A DNA stretch of 10,626 nt from Rhodospirillaceae bacterium (GTDB lineage: Bacteria; Pseudomonadota; Alphaproteobacteria; Micavibrionales; Micavibrionaceae), in the NCBI GenBank assembly GCA_003452275.1, contig DMIT01000021.1, positions 1 to 10,626 on the forward strand, read 5' to 3'. Position 1 is the stretch's first letter. Each line of letters starts with the position of its first letter. The notes beneath the pieces are model-generated. The model made no database searches, was not told where the DNA came from, and worked only from the letters and a program-made list of their open reading frames with translations. A program made the translations under genes and the position numbers. This document shows, one piece after another, positions 1-6,043 of the stretch.

Positions 1-375
1 AAAATCACCGCGACCGAAATCACCACGCGGTCAGATGAAATGACCATGTTATTGGGGGCCACATTCGGGCGGTTGCAGGTCGAATTGCTGAACCCGCTGA
101 TCCAGCGGGCCTACCATATCCTGAGGCAACGAGGTGCCATCCCTGATTTGCCGCTGGATGGACGGATCGTGGCGATTGACCATCGTTCGCCGCTGGCGCG
201 CGCGCAATCATCGCGCAATGTCCAGAACGCCCTGGGGTGGGTACAGGCTGCCAATACATTGGGGGCCGAAATCACCGAGCAAATAGACCGTCCCGCATTG
301 ATGGCCTATCTGACCGATATGCTGGGCGTCCCAGAATTTTTAAAACAATCACCAAATCCACAACAAGGAGAATAA
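1..375 (+). CDS. Portal (head-to-tail connector) protein, C-terminal part; 5' end outside window
   Basis: The reading frame is open from base 1 and encodes the last 124 residues. The portal is the dodecameric ring at one capsid vertex through which DNA is packaged and to which the short tail attaches. The visible part carries the C-terminal pattern of the podoviral head-to-tail connecting protein family (T7 gp8-like): a 'TATEI..R.DEM' stretch at residues 4-14, followed by a 'LG.TFGRLQVELLNPLIQRAYHIL' type helix, then a region with 'GAIPDLP' and 'LARAQ'. In this family the 'LxxELLxPLIxR' helix ends the core fold. An ATG lies at base 40, but the upstream codons continue the family match, so it is internal. 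The stop lies 3 bp before the scaffold gene, so the two are probably co-transcribed. Family recognition is by eye. The order portal-scaffold-capsid supports it. Confidence 0.85.
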   Translation, partial: KITATEITTRSDEMTMLLGATFGRLQVELLNPLIQRAYHILRQRGAIPDLPLDGRIVAIDHRSPLARAQSSRNVQNALGWVQAANTLGAEITEQIDRPALMAYLTDMLGVPEFLKQSPNPQQGE

Positions 376-378
376 CCA

Positions 379-1116
379 ATGACTGACAATCTTTTAATTG
401 CCGAGACACCGCTTGAACAAAATATACCTGCGTCCGATAAACCGGAGAACATTCCTGATAAATTCTGGGATGCCGCAAAAAAAGAAATCCGCGTCGATGC
501 TTTGCTCACCTCTTATCTGGCACTGGAAAAGCGCATGTCGAAGATGATCGCGTTGCCCGAAACGGATGAAGACCGTAAGCGTATCCAGAAAATCATGGGA
601 TTACCGGATTCGGCAGATTTATATCAGGTCAATTTGCAGAGCGATGTCATCGAGATCGACCCCGAACTCAATGCCCGCTTGCACGCCAAAGGGTTTACCA
701 ACGAACAGGTACAGGAAATTTATGACCTTGCCACAGAGAAACTGGTGCCGATGATTTTAGAGATGGCAGCAGAATTTCAGGCCGACCGCGAATTGGAACG
801 ATTGGTCAAAGAATTTGGCGGGGCGGAGAAATGGGCGATTATTTCAGGCCAGTTACAAGAATTCGGCAAAAAAAATCTACCGAAATCCGCCTATGAAGGC
901 CTGTGCTGTTCCTATGACGGGGTGATGGCTCTTTATAACATGATGAAGAATAATTCCGGCAAGGCTTTGACCAGACAAGGCGAGGCATCCTTTGATGTGC
1001 TGGATGAAAACGGGCTTCGCACCATGATGCAAAGCCCGAAATACTGGAGAGACCGCGATCCGGCGTTTATCGCCAAAGTCAGTGAAGGATTCCAGAGACT
1101 CTATAACGGAAAATAG
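379..1116 (+). CDS. Scaffold / capsid assembly protein (T7 gp9-like)
   Basis: This 245-aa acidic, mostly helical protein lies between portal and capsid genes, the position of the T7 scaffold (gene 9). Scaffold proteins guide capsid subunits onto the portal to form the procapsid and then leave before or during packaging. The N-terminal part has an 'IPDKFWD' motif followed by 'IRVDALLTSYLALEKRM' (about residues 25-53), a signature I associate with this group. The middle is charged and helix-rich. The C-terminus has 'LRTMMQSPKYWRDRDPAF' ending in 'GFQRLY', typical of podoviral capsid assembly proteins, where the extreme C-terminal helix contacts the coat protein. The start has AAGGAG at 365-370, 8 nt ahead of the ATG, and lies 3 bp after the portal stop. 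The gene ends only 10 bp from the 3' end of the oppositely oriented PilZ gene, with no hairpin terminator in between, so readthrough would make RNA antisense to pilZ. Confidence 0.85.
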   Translation: MTDNLLIAETPLEQNIPASDKPENIPDKFWDAAKKEIRVDALLTSYLALEKRMSKMIALPETDEDRKRIQKIMGLPDSADLYQVNLQSDVIEIDPELNARLHAKGFTNEQVQEIYDLATEKLVPMILEMAAEFQADRELERLVKEFGGAEKWAIISGQLQEFGKKNLPKSAYEGLCCSYDGVMALYNMMKNNSGKALTRQGEASFDVLDENGLRTMMQSPKYWRDRDPAFIAKVSEGFQRLYNGK

Positions 1117-1126
1117 AAATCTGCGT

Positions 1127-1525
1127 CTAGGCCTGTGACCCTGCGAATTCGCGCGCATTAAAATCATCAATGACAGTCTGGAATATTCTGCGAATATCAT
1201 TGCTGACCGGCATGAACTGGAAAGAGACGGATTCACTGGATTTACGGACGACTTTCGCAATGTGTTTGACATTGACCAGTTGTTCACGGAGATGGAATTT
1301 CAATTCGATTTCCATTTCCTGACCAACCTGCAATGGACGAGGATCGGCGAAGACACGCAGGCCCCCCGGGCTCCAGTCGAGTACCGGATGCGCCTTTCCG
1401 TCCAGAAAGCCGACACATTGGTCACAACCACGGCGGGGATGAAGTCTGCGCGACGCGAACCCATCGGTTCCATCGTCTGCTACTGAATTTTTTAAACCAA
1501 ATGCAGTCATGAAACTCTGCAACAT
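1127..1525 (-). CDS. PilZ-domain protein, predicted c-di-GMP binding; phage moron gene
   Basis: This 132-aa protein is one PilZ domain with short tails. PilZ domains bind the second messenger cyclic di-GMP and control motility, exopolysaccharide or adhesion by altering partner proteins. Both ligand motifs are present: RxxxR at R27-R31 (inside RRLHPRR) and D/NxSxxG at D50-G55 (DWSPGG). They are followed by alternating beta-strand-like segments and a final helix (about residues 107-125). There is no signal peptide or membrane segment, so it should be cytosolic. The start at 1525 is supported by TTGGAG on the minus strand (complement of 1534-1539), 8 nt upstream. A second ATG at residue 6 is less well placed. 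It is the only minus-strand gene here, between scaffold and capsid genes, convergent with scaffold and divergent from capsid. This suggests separate expression, perhaps in lysogens. The family call is firm. The partner and the effect on the host are unknown. Confidence 0.85.
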   Translation of the reverse strand: MLQSFMTAFGLKNSVADDGTDGFASRRLHPRRGCDQCVGFLDGKAHPVLDWSPGGLRVFADPRPLQVGQEMEIELKFHLREQLVNVKHIAKVVRKSSESVSFQFMPVSNDIRRIFQTVIDDFNAREFAGSQA

Positions 1526-1536
1526 TTTATAAGCTC

Positions 1537-1567
1537 CAAGTTATGTCATAAACTATGACAAGTTATG
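1537..1567. promoter_or_regulatory. Candidate operator: dyad TGTCATA-AAC-TATGACA nested between direct repeats
   Basis: A perfect 7-bp inverted repeat (1544-1550 and 1554-1560, 3-bp spacer) overlaps the first, and abuts the second, of two copies of CAAGTTATG at 1537-1545 and 1559-1567. The copies start 22 bp apart, about two helical turns. The block lies 12-42 bp upstream of the pilZ start codon, and its proximal copy overlaps the pilZ ribosome binding site. Such a dyad fits the binding site of a dimeric repressor controlling pilZ. No regulator gene is in the window, so this is inference from symmetry and position alone. Confidence 0.45.
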
Positions 1568-1668
1568 CACACACCCAAAGCACCAAATTTTATTACACAT
1601 GAATCATTTAGAACATAGCGCGCCAAAAAGCAAGCTTTATTTTATGTAAAAAGTAATTTCGCAGACAA

Positions 1669-1697
1669 CATAGGGCCGCAAAAATTTTATCCCTATG
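1669..1697. repeat. Inverted repeat CATAGGG / CCCTATG with 15-nt A/T-rich loop
   Basis: A perfect 7-bp stem (1669-1675 pairing with 1691-1697) encloses a 15-nt loop that includes the palindrome AAAATTTT (1681-1688). It lies about 95 bp upstream of the capsid start. It could be an operator, a hairpin in the capsid mRNA leader or a weak terminator. There is no T-run directly after it, which argues against a simple intrinsic terminator. Confidence 0.35.
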
Positions 1698-1791
1698 CCT
1701 GCCCTTACCAACTGCCCCTTATTTGGCCGTATCACGATAACTGATTCGGGGTGAAATCTCTCTCAACCCTCTCAAAAAAACAAGGATTAAC

Positions 1792-2622
1792 ATGAGTACA
1801 GATATTAATATCGCCTTTGTAAAGCAGTTCGAACGCGAAGTTCATGAAGCCTATCAAAGACAAGGTTCAAAGCTGCGCGTCGCCGTCAGAACCATCAGCA
1901 ACGTCAAAGGATCTTCCGTCGTCTTCCAGAAAGTCGGCAAGGGAACGGCATCCACCAAATCGGCCAACGGCATGGTTCCGGTGATGAATGTCAGCCATAC
2001 ATCGGTCGAATGCACATTGCAGGATTTTTACGCCGGTGATTGGGTCGACAAACTGGCCGAACTGAAAATCAATCATGACGAACGATCTGTGATTGCCAAT
2101 GCCGGAGCCTATGCATTGGGGCGCAAAACGGATGATTTGATTATTGCCGCATTGTCCGCCGCATCCACCCACACTATTCCAGACGGCAATATCGGACTGA
2201 CCCGTGACAAGGTTTTGCTGGCCTTTGAAAAACTGGGCGGCGCGGATGTACCGGATGACGGGCAACGTTTTGCCGTGATCGGATGGAAACAATGGTCGGA
2301 ATTGCTCAAAATTCCTGAATTCGCCAGTTCCGAATATGTCGGGCCGGACGAGTTGCCTTATAAAAATATGCAGGCCAAAAAATGGTTGGGTACCACATGG
2401 ATTCCGATGTCGGGATTGCCAATCGACGGGAATGATATCCGTTCCTGTTTCTGGTTCCACAGAACGTCCATCGGCCATGCATCTGGTTCGGATGTCCAAT
2501 CGGATATCACCTGGCATGGTGACCGCGCGGCACATTTCGTCAACAACATGATGTCGCAAGGTGCCACCCTGATCGATGGCAGCGGCATTGTCGTGATCGG
2601 CTGCGACGAAACACCGGATTAG
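1792..2622 (+). CDS. Major capsid protein
   Basis: This 276-aa protein forms the icosahedral head shell. The N-terminus ('FVKQFEREVHEAYQRQGSKL', residues 9-28) and the segment with 'FYAGDWVDKLAELKIN' followed by 'DERSVIANAGAYALGRKTDD' (about residues 82-117) are signatures I recognise from phage capsid proteins of alphaproteobacterial prophages. An HK97-like fold is expected from the family but not shown by the sequence. The position after scaffold and before the gp11-like gene matches T7 gene 10. The ATG is preceded by AAGGA at 1782-1786. The long AT-rich leader and the terminator behind the next gene suggest a separately controlled, high-output transcript, as expected for the most abundant virion protein. 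I saw no slippery site near the stop, so there is no sign of a T7-like 10A/10B frameshift product. Confidence 0.88.
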   Translation: MSTDINIAFVKQFEREVHEAYQRQGSKLRVAVRTISNVKGSSVVFQKVGKGTASTKSANGMVPVMNVSHTSVECTLQDFYAGDWVDKLAELKINHDERSVIANAGAYALGRKTDDLIIAALSAASTHTIPDGNIGLTRDKVLLAFEKLGGADVPDDGQRFAVIGWKQWSELLKIPEFASSEYVGPDELPYKNMQAKKWLGTTWIPMSGLPIDGNDIRSCFWFHRTSIGHASGSDVQSDITWHGDRAAHFVNNMMSQGATLIDGSGIVVIGCDETPD

Positions 2623-2630
2623 TCCGCGAG

Positions 2631-2698
2631 CAGTGAGTGATGAGTGTCAAACTCTTCACTTACCACTCTGCACTCTCATTTTTCATCTCTTCACTCAT
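2631..2698. repeat. GAGTG/CACTC repeat-rich leader between capsid gene and 80-aa gene
   Basis: This low-complexity stretch follows the capsid stop. Two GAGTG units (2635-2639, 2642-2646) face three CACTC units (2664-2668, 2671-2675, 2692-2696). The outermost pairing is 7 bp, ATGAGTG at 2640-2646 with CACTCAT at 2692-2698. CTCTTCACT also recurs directly at 2652-2660 and 2687-2695. The RNA could form several mutually exclusive hairpins just ahead of the AAAGGAG ribosome binding site (2700-2706). It may be an RNA processing or translation control element, or a dispersed intergenic repeat. Confidence 0.45.
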
Positions 2699-2714
2699 AA
2701 AAGGAGTTTTTACC

Positions 2715-2957
2715 ATGGCTTTTGCTTCAAAAGACCTGAGCGTACTGGCGTACGCCAATAATTTTACCCTGTGGCATTATACAACCCCCGACACATCGGT
2801 GGTGACAGCAGGGTATTTCAATTCAGCGGCATCGATGCTTCGCGTCAATGATCTGCTGATCTGCAATCTCAATACGGGTGGCACATCGTCAACAGTCTTT
2901 TACATCGTAACGGGGAACACCGGTTCCGCCGTGACTGTGGCGATCTTTACCGCGTAA
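2715..2957 (+). CDS. Small conserved phage protein following the capsid gene; possible head decoration protein
   Basis: This 80-aa protein has no signal peptide or membrane helix. Its sequence is rich in aromatic, Ser/Thr and Gly residues and looks beta-rich, with 'LSVLAYANNFTLWHYTT' (residues 8-24), 'GYFNSA' (about 35-40) and a Gly/Thr/Val-rich C-terminal half. I associate such proteins with the gene directly after the capsid gene in related phages, but I know no established function. Position, size and lack of enzymatic motifs fit a capsid decoration or stabilising protein, which is inference. The start is set by AAAGGAG at 2700-2706, 8 nt before the ATG. The frame is open further upstream to a GTG at 2637, but that leader runs through the repeat element and is unlikely to be translated as part of it. 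The transcript should end at the terminator 36 bp downstream. Confidence 0.6.
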   Translation: MAFASKDLSVLAYANNFTLWHYTTPDTSVVTAGYFNSAASMLRVNDLLICNLNTGGTSSTVFYIVTGNTGSAVTVAIFTA

Positions 2958-2992
2958 GACGCGGCTTTCTCCTTCCACCACGTATTGATACC

Positions 2993-3047
2993 GGAATGAC
3001 CTGCGCATCATGCCTGCAACGGGCCGCAGGTCATTCCATCTTTTTTT
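2993..3047 (+). terminator. Strong intrinsic terminator after capsid block (T-phi position)
   Basis: A perfect 13-bp stem (GGAATGACCTGCG at 2993-3005 with its complement at 3025-3037) encloses a 19-nt loop and is followed by TC and seven T residues (3041-3047). There is no matching A-run on the other side, so it acts on plus-strand transcripts. It separates the capsid genes from the gp11-like gene, as T-phi does between genes 10 and 11 in T7. Downstream virion genes must then rely on readthrough or on another promoter. Confidence 0.92.
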
Positions 3048-3071
3048 CACATTTATCCGGAGTTTTTAAAA

Positions 3072-3641
3072 ATGGCTTTAGACGATATTGGTCTTTGCGC
3101 CCGCGCACTGGCGCGCATTGGCGTCCACCCGATTACATCCTTTGCAGACGGCACAACCGAATCCGAAATTGCAGGGTTATTATATGCCCCGTTACGCGAT
3201 GCCGTTTTATCATCCTACCCATGGAATTTTGCCACACGACAAGTATCGCTGACCCGTCTGGCGACCCCGCCCAATGGCGATTACCAATATGCATACCAGT
3301 TACCCAACGATTTTTTACGCGCCATTTCCGCAGGAATCGGCGGTCGCGGACGCGGGATCAATTACCGCATAGCCAGAAACGAGTTGCACAGCGATGCCAG
3401 CGAAATATTACTGACCTATATTTTCAGGCCGGACGAAACAAGCTTTCCGCCCTATTTCGACGCTTTGTTGATGACCCGTCTGGCCGCAGAATTCTGCCTG
3501 CCGCTGACCGAAAACATAGCGCGGGCGGATGTTCTCTCCAGACAGGCCGATAGCGAATTCACCCGCGCCCGCCAGATTGATTCCCAACAAGACAGCCCGA
3601 GCCGTATTGAAAACTTCACATTGATCGATGCCCGCGATTAG
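3072..3641 (+). CDS. Tail tubular protein A-like (T7 gp11-like) adaptor
   Basis: This 189-aa protein matches the T7 gp11-type adaptor that forms the ring joining the portal to the tail nozzle. Visible hallmarks are the N-terminal helix with 'ALARIG' (residues 12-17), 'FADGTTES' (24-31), and the 'LYAPLRDAVLSSYPWNFATR' segment (37-56). The YPWNFA core and the preceding RD are typical of the family. A middle 'YAYQLPNDFLRA' stretch and a 'LLTYIFRPDE' strand follow, then a helical C-terminus rich in Ala and charged residues. Its length is close to that of T7 gp11. The start has CCGGAG (3057-3062) 9 nt upstream and lies 24 bp beyond the terminator T-run. The stop overlaps the ribosome binding site of the gp12-like gene, so the two are likely translated from one message. 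Confidence 0.85.
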   Translation: MALDDIGLCARALARIGVHPITSFADGTTESEIAGLLYAPLRDAVLSSYPWNFATRQVSLTRLATPPNGDYQYAYQLPNDFLRAISAGIGGRGRGINYRIARNELHSDASEILLTYIFRPDETSFPPYFDALLMTRLAAEFCLPLTENIARADVLSRQADSEFTRARQIDSQQDSPSRIENFTLIDARD

Positions 3642-3653
3642 GAGGAAAAATCC

Positions 3654-5552
3654 ATGCCACGTATTCCAATCATCAAAACAACTTTTACATCCGGCGAAGT
3701 ATCATCCGACCTATTGGGGCGAGGTGATTTAAATGCCTATGATAATGGGGCCCTGAAACTGCGGAATGTTTTTATCCAGCCGACGGGCGGTATTATCCGC
3801 CGTTCTGGTTTGCGGTACATCGATACCGCCCTTGGCAAAGGGCGGATGATGGCGTTCGAGTTTAATTCGGAGCAAACCTATCTTCTCGTCCTGACACATT
3901 TGAAACTATCCATTTATGCCAATGATGTGTTGGAAGTCACGCTGAATGCGCCGTGGATCGAAGATGATATTCAACAACTGGCATGGACGCAAAGTGCCGA
4001 CACATTGCTGCTGACCCATCCTGATTATCCGCCGCGCCGTTTAATCCGGTCGGGGCTGGGCGTGTGGTCAATTGTCAATTGGGAGTTTTATCATCAGGCA
4101 GGGCGTATCTGCCAGCCAATGTATAAATTCGCCGGCGGGGCCGTCACCCTGACGCCGAGCGGCACGAGCGGCACCATCACCCTGACTGCATCGGCCAGTG
4201 TTTTTGAAAGCGGTCATGCGGGCACACGGTTACGCGTTGGCAACAAAGAAGTGCAGATTAACACAGTGGCATCGGCTACGGTTGTCAGTGCCACGGTGAT
4301 TGAAAATCTGATAGCGACAACGGCGACAGTGGATTGGGAAGAGCAGTCATTTTCGAGCGTGCGCGGCTATCCGGCAACGGCGGCATTTCATCAGGACAGG
4401 TTGGTCATTGGCGGATCGCGCGATTTGCCGAACCGGATCTGGATGTCGCAATCGGGTGATTTGTTCAATTTCGATCCGGGGACGGGGCTGGATTCCGAAG
4501 CGATTGAATTCGGTATTTTCTCGGATCAGGTCAATGCCATTCGCGGCGTGTTTTCGGGGCGGCATTTACAGGTTTTTACCAGCGGGTCGGAATGGATGGT
4601 CACCGGTGATCCCCTGACCCCCGCCAATGTGCAGATCAAACGCCAGACCCGCGTCGGGTCGATGATCGACCGTTATATCGCACCGATTGATGTCGATGGC
4701 GCGACATTGTTCGTGGCGCGAAACGGTCAAGAGTTACGGGAATTTATTTATACGAGTATCGAGGAAGCGTACCAGTCAACCGATCTGGCCCTGTTATCGC
4801 ACCATATTATATCGACCCCCATCGATCAGGATTTTGACCAGAAACGCCGTTTGTTATTTCTGGTCAGGGCGGACGGGCAATTTGCGACATTGACCGTCTA
4901 TCGCGCCGAGGCCGTCGCCGCATGGACATTACACGACACGGCGGGACAAGTAACATCGGTGTCGGTGGTGGGGGACAATGTCTATCTGCTGACCAAACGC
5001 GGGGCGCATTATTTCATCGAACTGGTCGATGATGCGTTGCATCTGGACTGCGCCCTATCGGGTGAAAGCGGTAGCGCCACATCGACATGGGCCGGCATGG
5101 GTTACCTGAACGGCAACATTGTGTCGGTCGTAGCGGATGGCAAGGTCGAGAGCGACAAGACGGTCACGGCAGGACAAATCACAACCGATCACCCTGCCAG
5201 AATATTGCAGGCCGGATTACCGTTCACCCATATCATCGAACCGTTGCCGCCCTCCAATATTTCAGCAGTCGGATACGCCCGCGCGGTGCGGCTGGTCGAG
5301 GCCACATTCCGTATCAGCAACACTGCGGCCCTGACGCTGGATACCGGTCGGGGGTTAAAGGATATATCGCTGCGGCAACTGGGCCAGCCGACCATTCTGG
5401 ATGCCGCGCCGCCCATGGTGAGCGGGGATATCAAGGTCAGGGCCTATGGATGGAAAAACGATACATCCAAACCTTTATGGCGGATCGAACAAAGCCTGCC
5501 GTTACCGTTTGCCCTGCTGTCCGTCCACACCGAAGTCATTGCCAATTCATAG
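3654..5552 (+). CDS. Tail tubular protein B-like (T7 gp12-like) tail nozzle
   Basis: This 632-aa protein is the main body of the short tail. In T7 a gp12 hexamer forms the nozzle through which DNA exits and to which fibres attach. The N-terminus has 'TTFTSGEVSSDLLGRGDL' (residues 9-26) and a 'LKLRNVFIQPTGGIIRRSGLRY' type segment, both standard in this family. The central part contains 'GYPATAAFHQDRLVIGGS' starting at G238, then 'IWMSQSGDLFNFD' and 'GSEWMVTGDPLTP', the recurring nozzle signatures. It is shorter than T7 gp12 (794 aa) but in the range for related phages. TAGGAGG at 3639-3645 overlaps the preceding stop codon and gives a strong ribosome binding site. Its operon partners are the gp11-like gene and the small internal-virion-like gene 16 bp downstream. 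Confidence 0.88.
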   Translation: MPRIPIIKTTFTSGEVSSDLLGRGDLNAYDNGALKLRNVFIQPTGGIIRRSGLRYIDTALGKGRMMAFEFNSEQTYLLVLTHLKLSIYANDVLEVTLNAPWIEDDIQQLAWTQSADTLLLTHPDYPPRRLIRSGLGVWSIVNWEFYHQAGRICQPMYKFAGGAVTLTPSGTSGTITLTASASVFESGHAGTRLRVGNKEVQINTVASATVVSATVIENLIATTATVDWEEQSFSSVRGYPATAAFHQDRLVIGGSRDLPNRIWMSQSGDLFNFDPGTGLDSEAIEFGIFSDQVNAIRGVFSGRHLQVFTSGSEWMVTGDPLTPANVQIKRQTRVGSMIDRYIAPIDVDGATLFVARNGQELREFIYTSIEEAYQSTDLALLSHHIISTPIDQDFDQKRRLLFLVRADGQFATLTVYRAEAVAAWTLHDTAGQVTSVSVVGDNVYLLTKRGAHYFIELVDDALHLDCALSGESGSATSTWAGMGYLNGNIVSVVADGKVESDKTVTAGQITTDHPARILQAGLPFTHIIEPLPPSNISAVGYARAVRLVEATFRISNTAALTLDTGRGLKDISLRQLGQPTILDAAPPMVSGDIKVRAYGWKNDTSKPLWRIEQSLPLPFALLSVHTEVIANS

Positions 5553-5568
5553 AAAAGGAAACATAAAA

Positions 5569-6039
5569 ATGGGAAGTTTAAGTTCAGTCATCGCACCGGT
5601 TGCCCAGATCGGAGTCAAAACCATTGCCTCTGCCGGGCAATATTTTTTAAACAATGCCAATCGTTTGAGCGACATTGACAGTATCAATGCCAAAAACGCG
5701 CAACTGGCGCAAAATGCGACCATTCAGAAACAATCGAATTTGCTTTCTCTGCAACAAAAAGAAAGCGAGAGATTATCCAAACTGCGCCGCGCCATCTCTA
5801 CACAACGCGCCAATTTCGGCAGTCAGGGCATCGGGTCGGTCACGGGGTCGGCGGATAATGTCCTGCAAGGATTGAACGAGGCATCCGATATCGAAGGGCA
5901 AAATAACCGCGCCAATACCGCGATGGATAACAGCATCATCGACCAGAATGCAAATTATCAGAGGCAATTGAATTTATTGCAAAAACAGCAATTAAAACAA
6001 AAAGCCACGTTGGGCTTTCTTGCGGATTTGGTGGGGTAA
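5569..6039 (+). CDS. Putative internal virion (ejection) protein, gp14-like by position and pattern
   Basis: This 156-aa protein starts at the ATG at 5569, with AAAGGAA (5554-5560) 8 nt upstream. The frame is open further upstream, but that part lies inside the gp12-like gene. The N-terminus is Gly/Ala/Val-rich and mildly hydrophobic (residues 1-30). A long Gln/Asn/Ala-rich helical region follows, with a 'LRRAISTQRANFGSQGI' motif at 72-88 and 'GSADNVLQGL' at 93-102, and the tail is again Gln-rich and helical. This composition and the place between nozzle and tailspike genes resemble T7 gp14-type internal core proteins, which are ejected into the host envelope at infection. The identity is inferred from pattern and position. 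No catalytic motif is visible. Confidence 0.6.
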   Translation: MGSLSSVIAPVAQIGVKTIASAGQYFLNNANRLSDIDSINAKNAQLAQNATIQKQSNLLSLQQKESERLSKLRRAISTQRANFGSQGIGSVTGSADNVLQGLNEASDIEGQNNRANTAMDNSIIDQNANYQRQLNLLQKQQLKQKATLGFLADLVG

Positions 6040-6043
6040 GCAG

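Larger units (their letters stand above)
1526..1791. promoter_or_regulatory. Divergent AT-rich intergenic region between pilZ and capsid genes
   Basis: This 266-bp gap is clearly richer in A/T than the flanking genes and has no credible ORF. It should hold the pilZ promoter (minus strand) and possibly a capsid promoter (plus strand), since it is the only divergent junction in the window. It contains a perfect 7-bp dyad at 1544-1560, a 9-bp direct repeat at 1537-1545 and 1559-1567, and a second 7-bp dyad at 1669-1697. I could not find a convincing sigma70 -35/-10 pair in either direction, so no promoter positions are assigned. AAGGA at 1782-1786 is the capsid gene ribosome binding site. A weak AAAGC/GCTTT palindrome lies at 1627-1638, too short to call a terminator. 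Confidence 0.5.

Noticed and set aside
1262..1486. Plus-strand ORF of 74 codons opposite pilZ
   Set aside because: It is the antisense shadow of the PilZ gene. It has no good ribosome binding site and no recognisable family, while the minus-strand frame has clear PilZ motifs.
1627..1638. AAAGC/GCTTT palindrome as a terminator
   Set aside because: It has a 5-bp stem with a 2-nt loop, which is too short and too tight to act as an intrinsic terminator.
1867..2559. Minus-strand ORF of 230 codons opposite the capsid gene
   Set aside because: It is a shadow of the capsid gene, with biased composition, no ribosome binding site and no recognisable motif.
2570..2622. Possible T7-like programmed frameshift at the end of the capsid gene
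   Set aside because: No slippery heptamer is seen near the stop, and the region after it is the repeat leader rather than a continued capsid frame.
2637..2714. N-terminal extension of the 80-aa protein from a GTG at 2637, giving a hydrophobic leader
   Set aside because: The extension is read through the GAGTG/CACTC repeat and its apparent hydrophobicity is a product of that repeat. AAAGGAG at 2700-2706 fits the ATG at 2715.
2996..3553. Long plus-strand ORF of 185 codons overlapping the terminator and the gp11-like gene
   Set aside because: Its translation is rich in Arg, Cys and His, typical of an out-of-frame shadow, and the overlapping frame encodes a clear gp11-like protein.
6020..6043. 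TTG start for the tailspike, 8 codons upstream
   Set aside because: It overlaps the end of the preceding gene and is a rare start codon. The ATG at 6044 lies just after the stop with a GGGG element in range.
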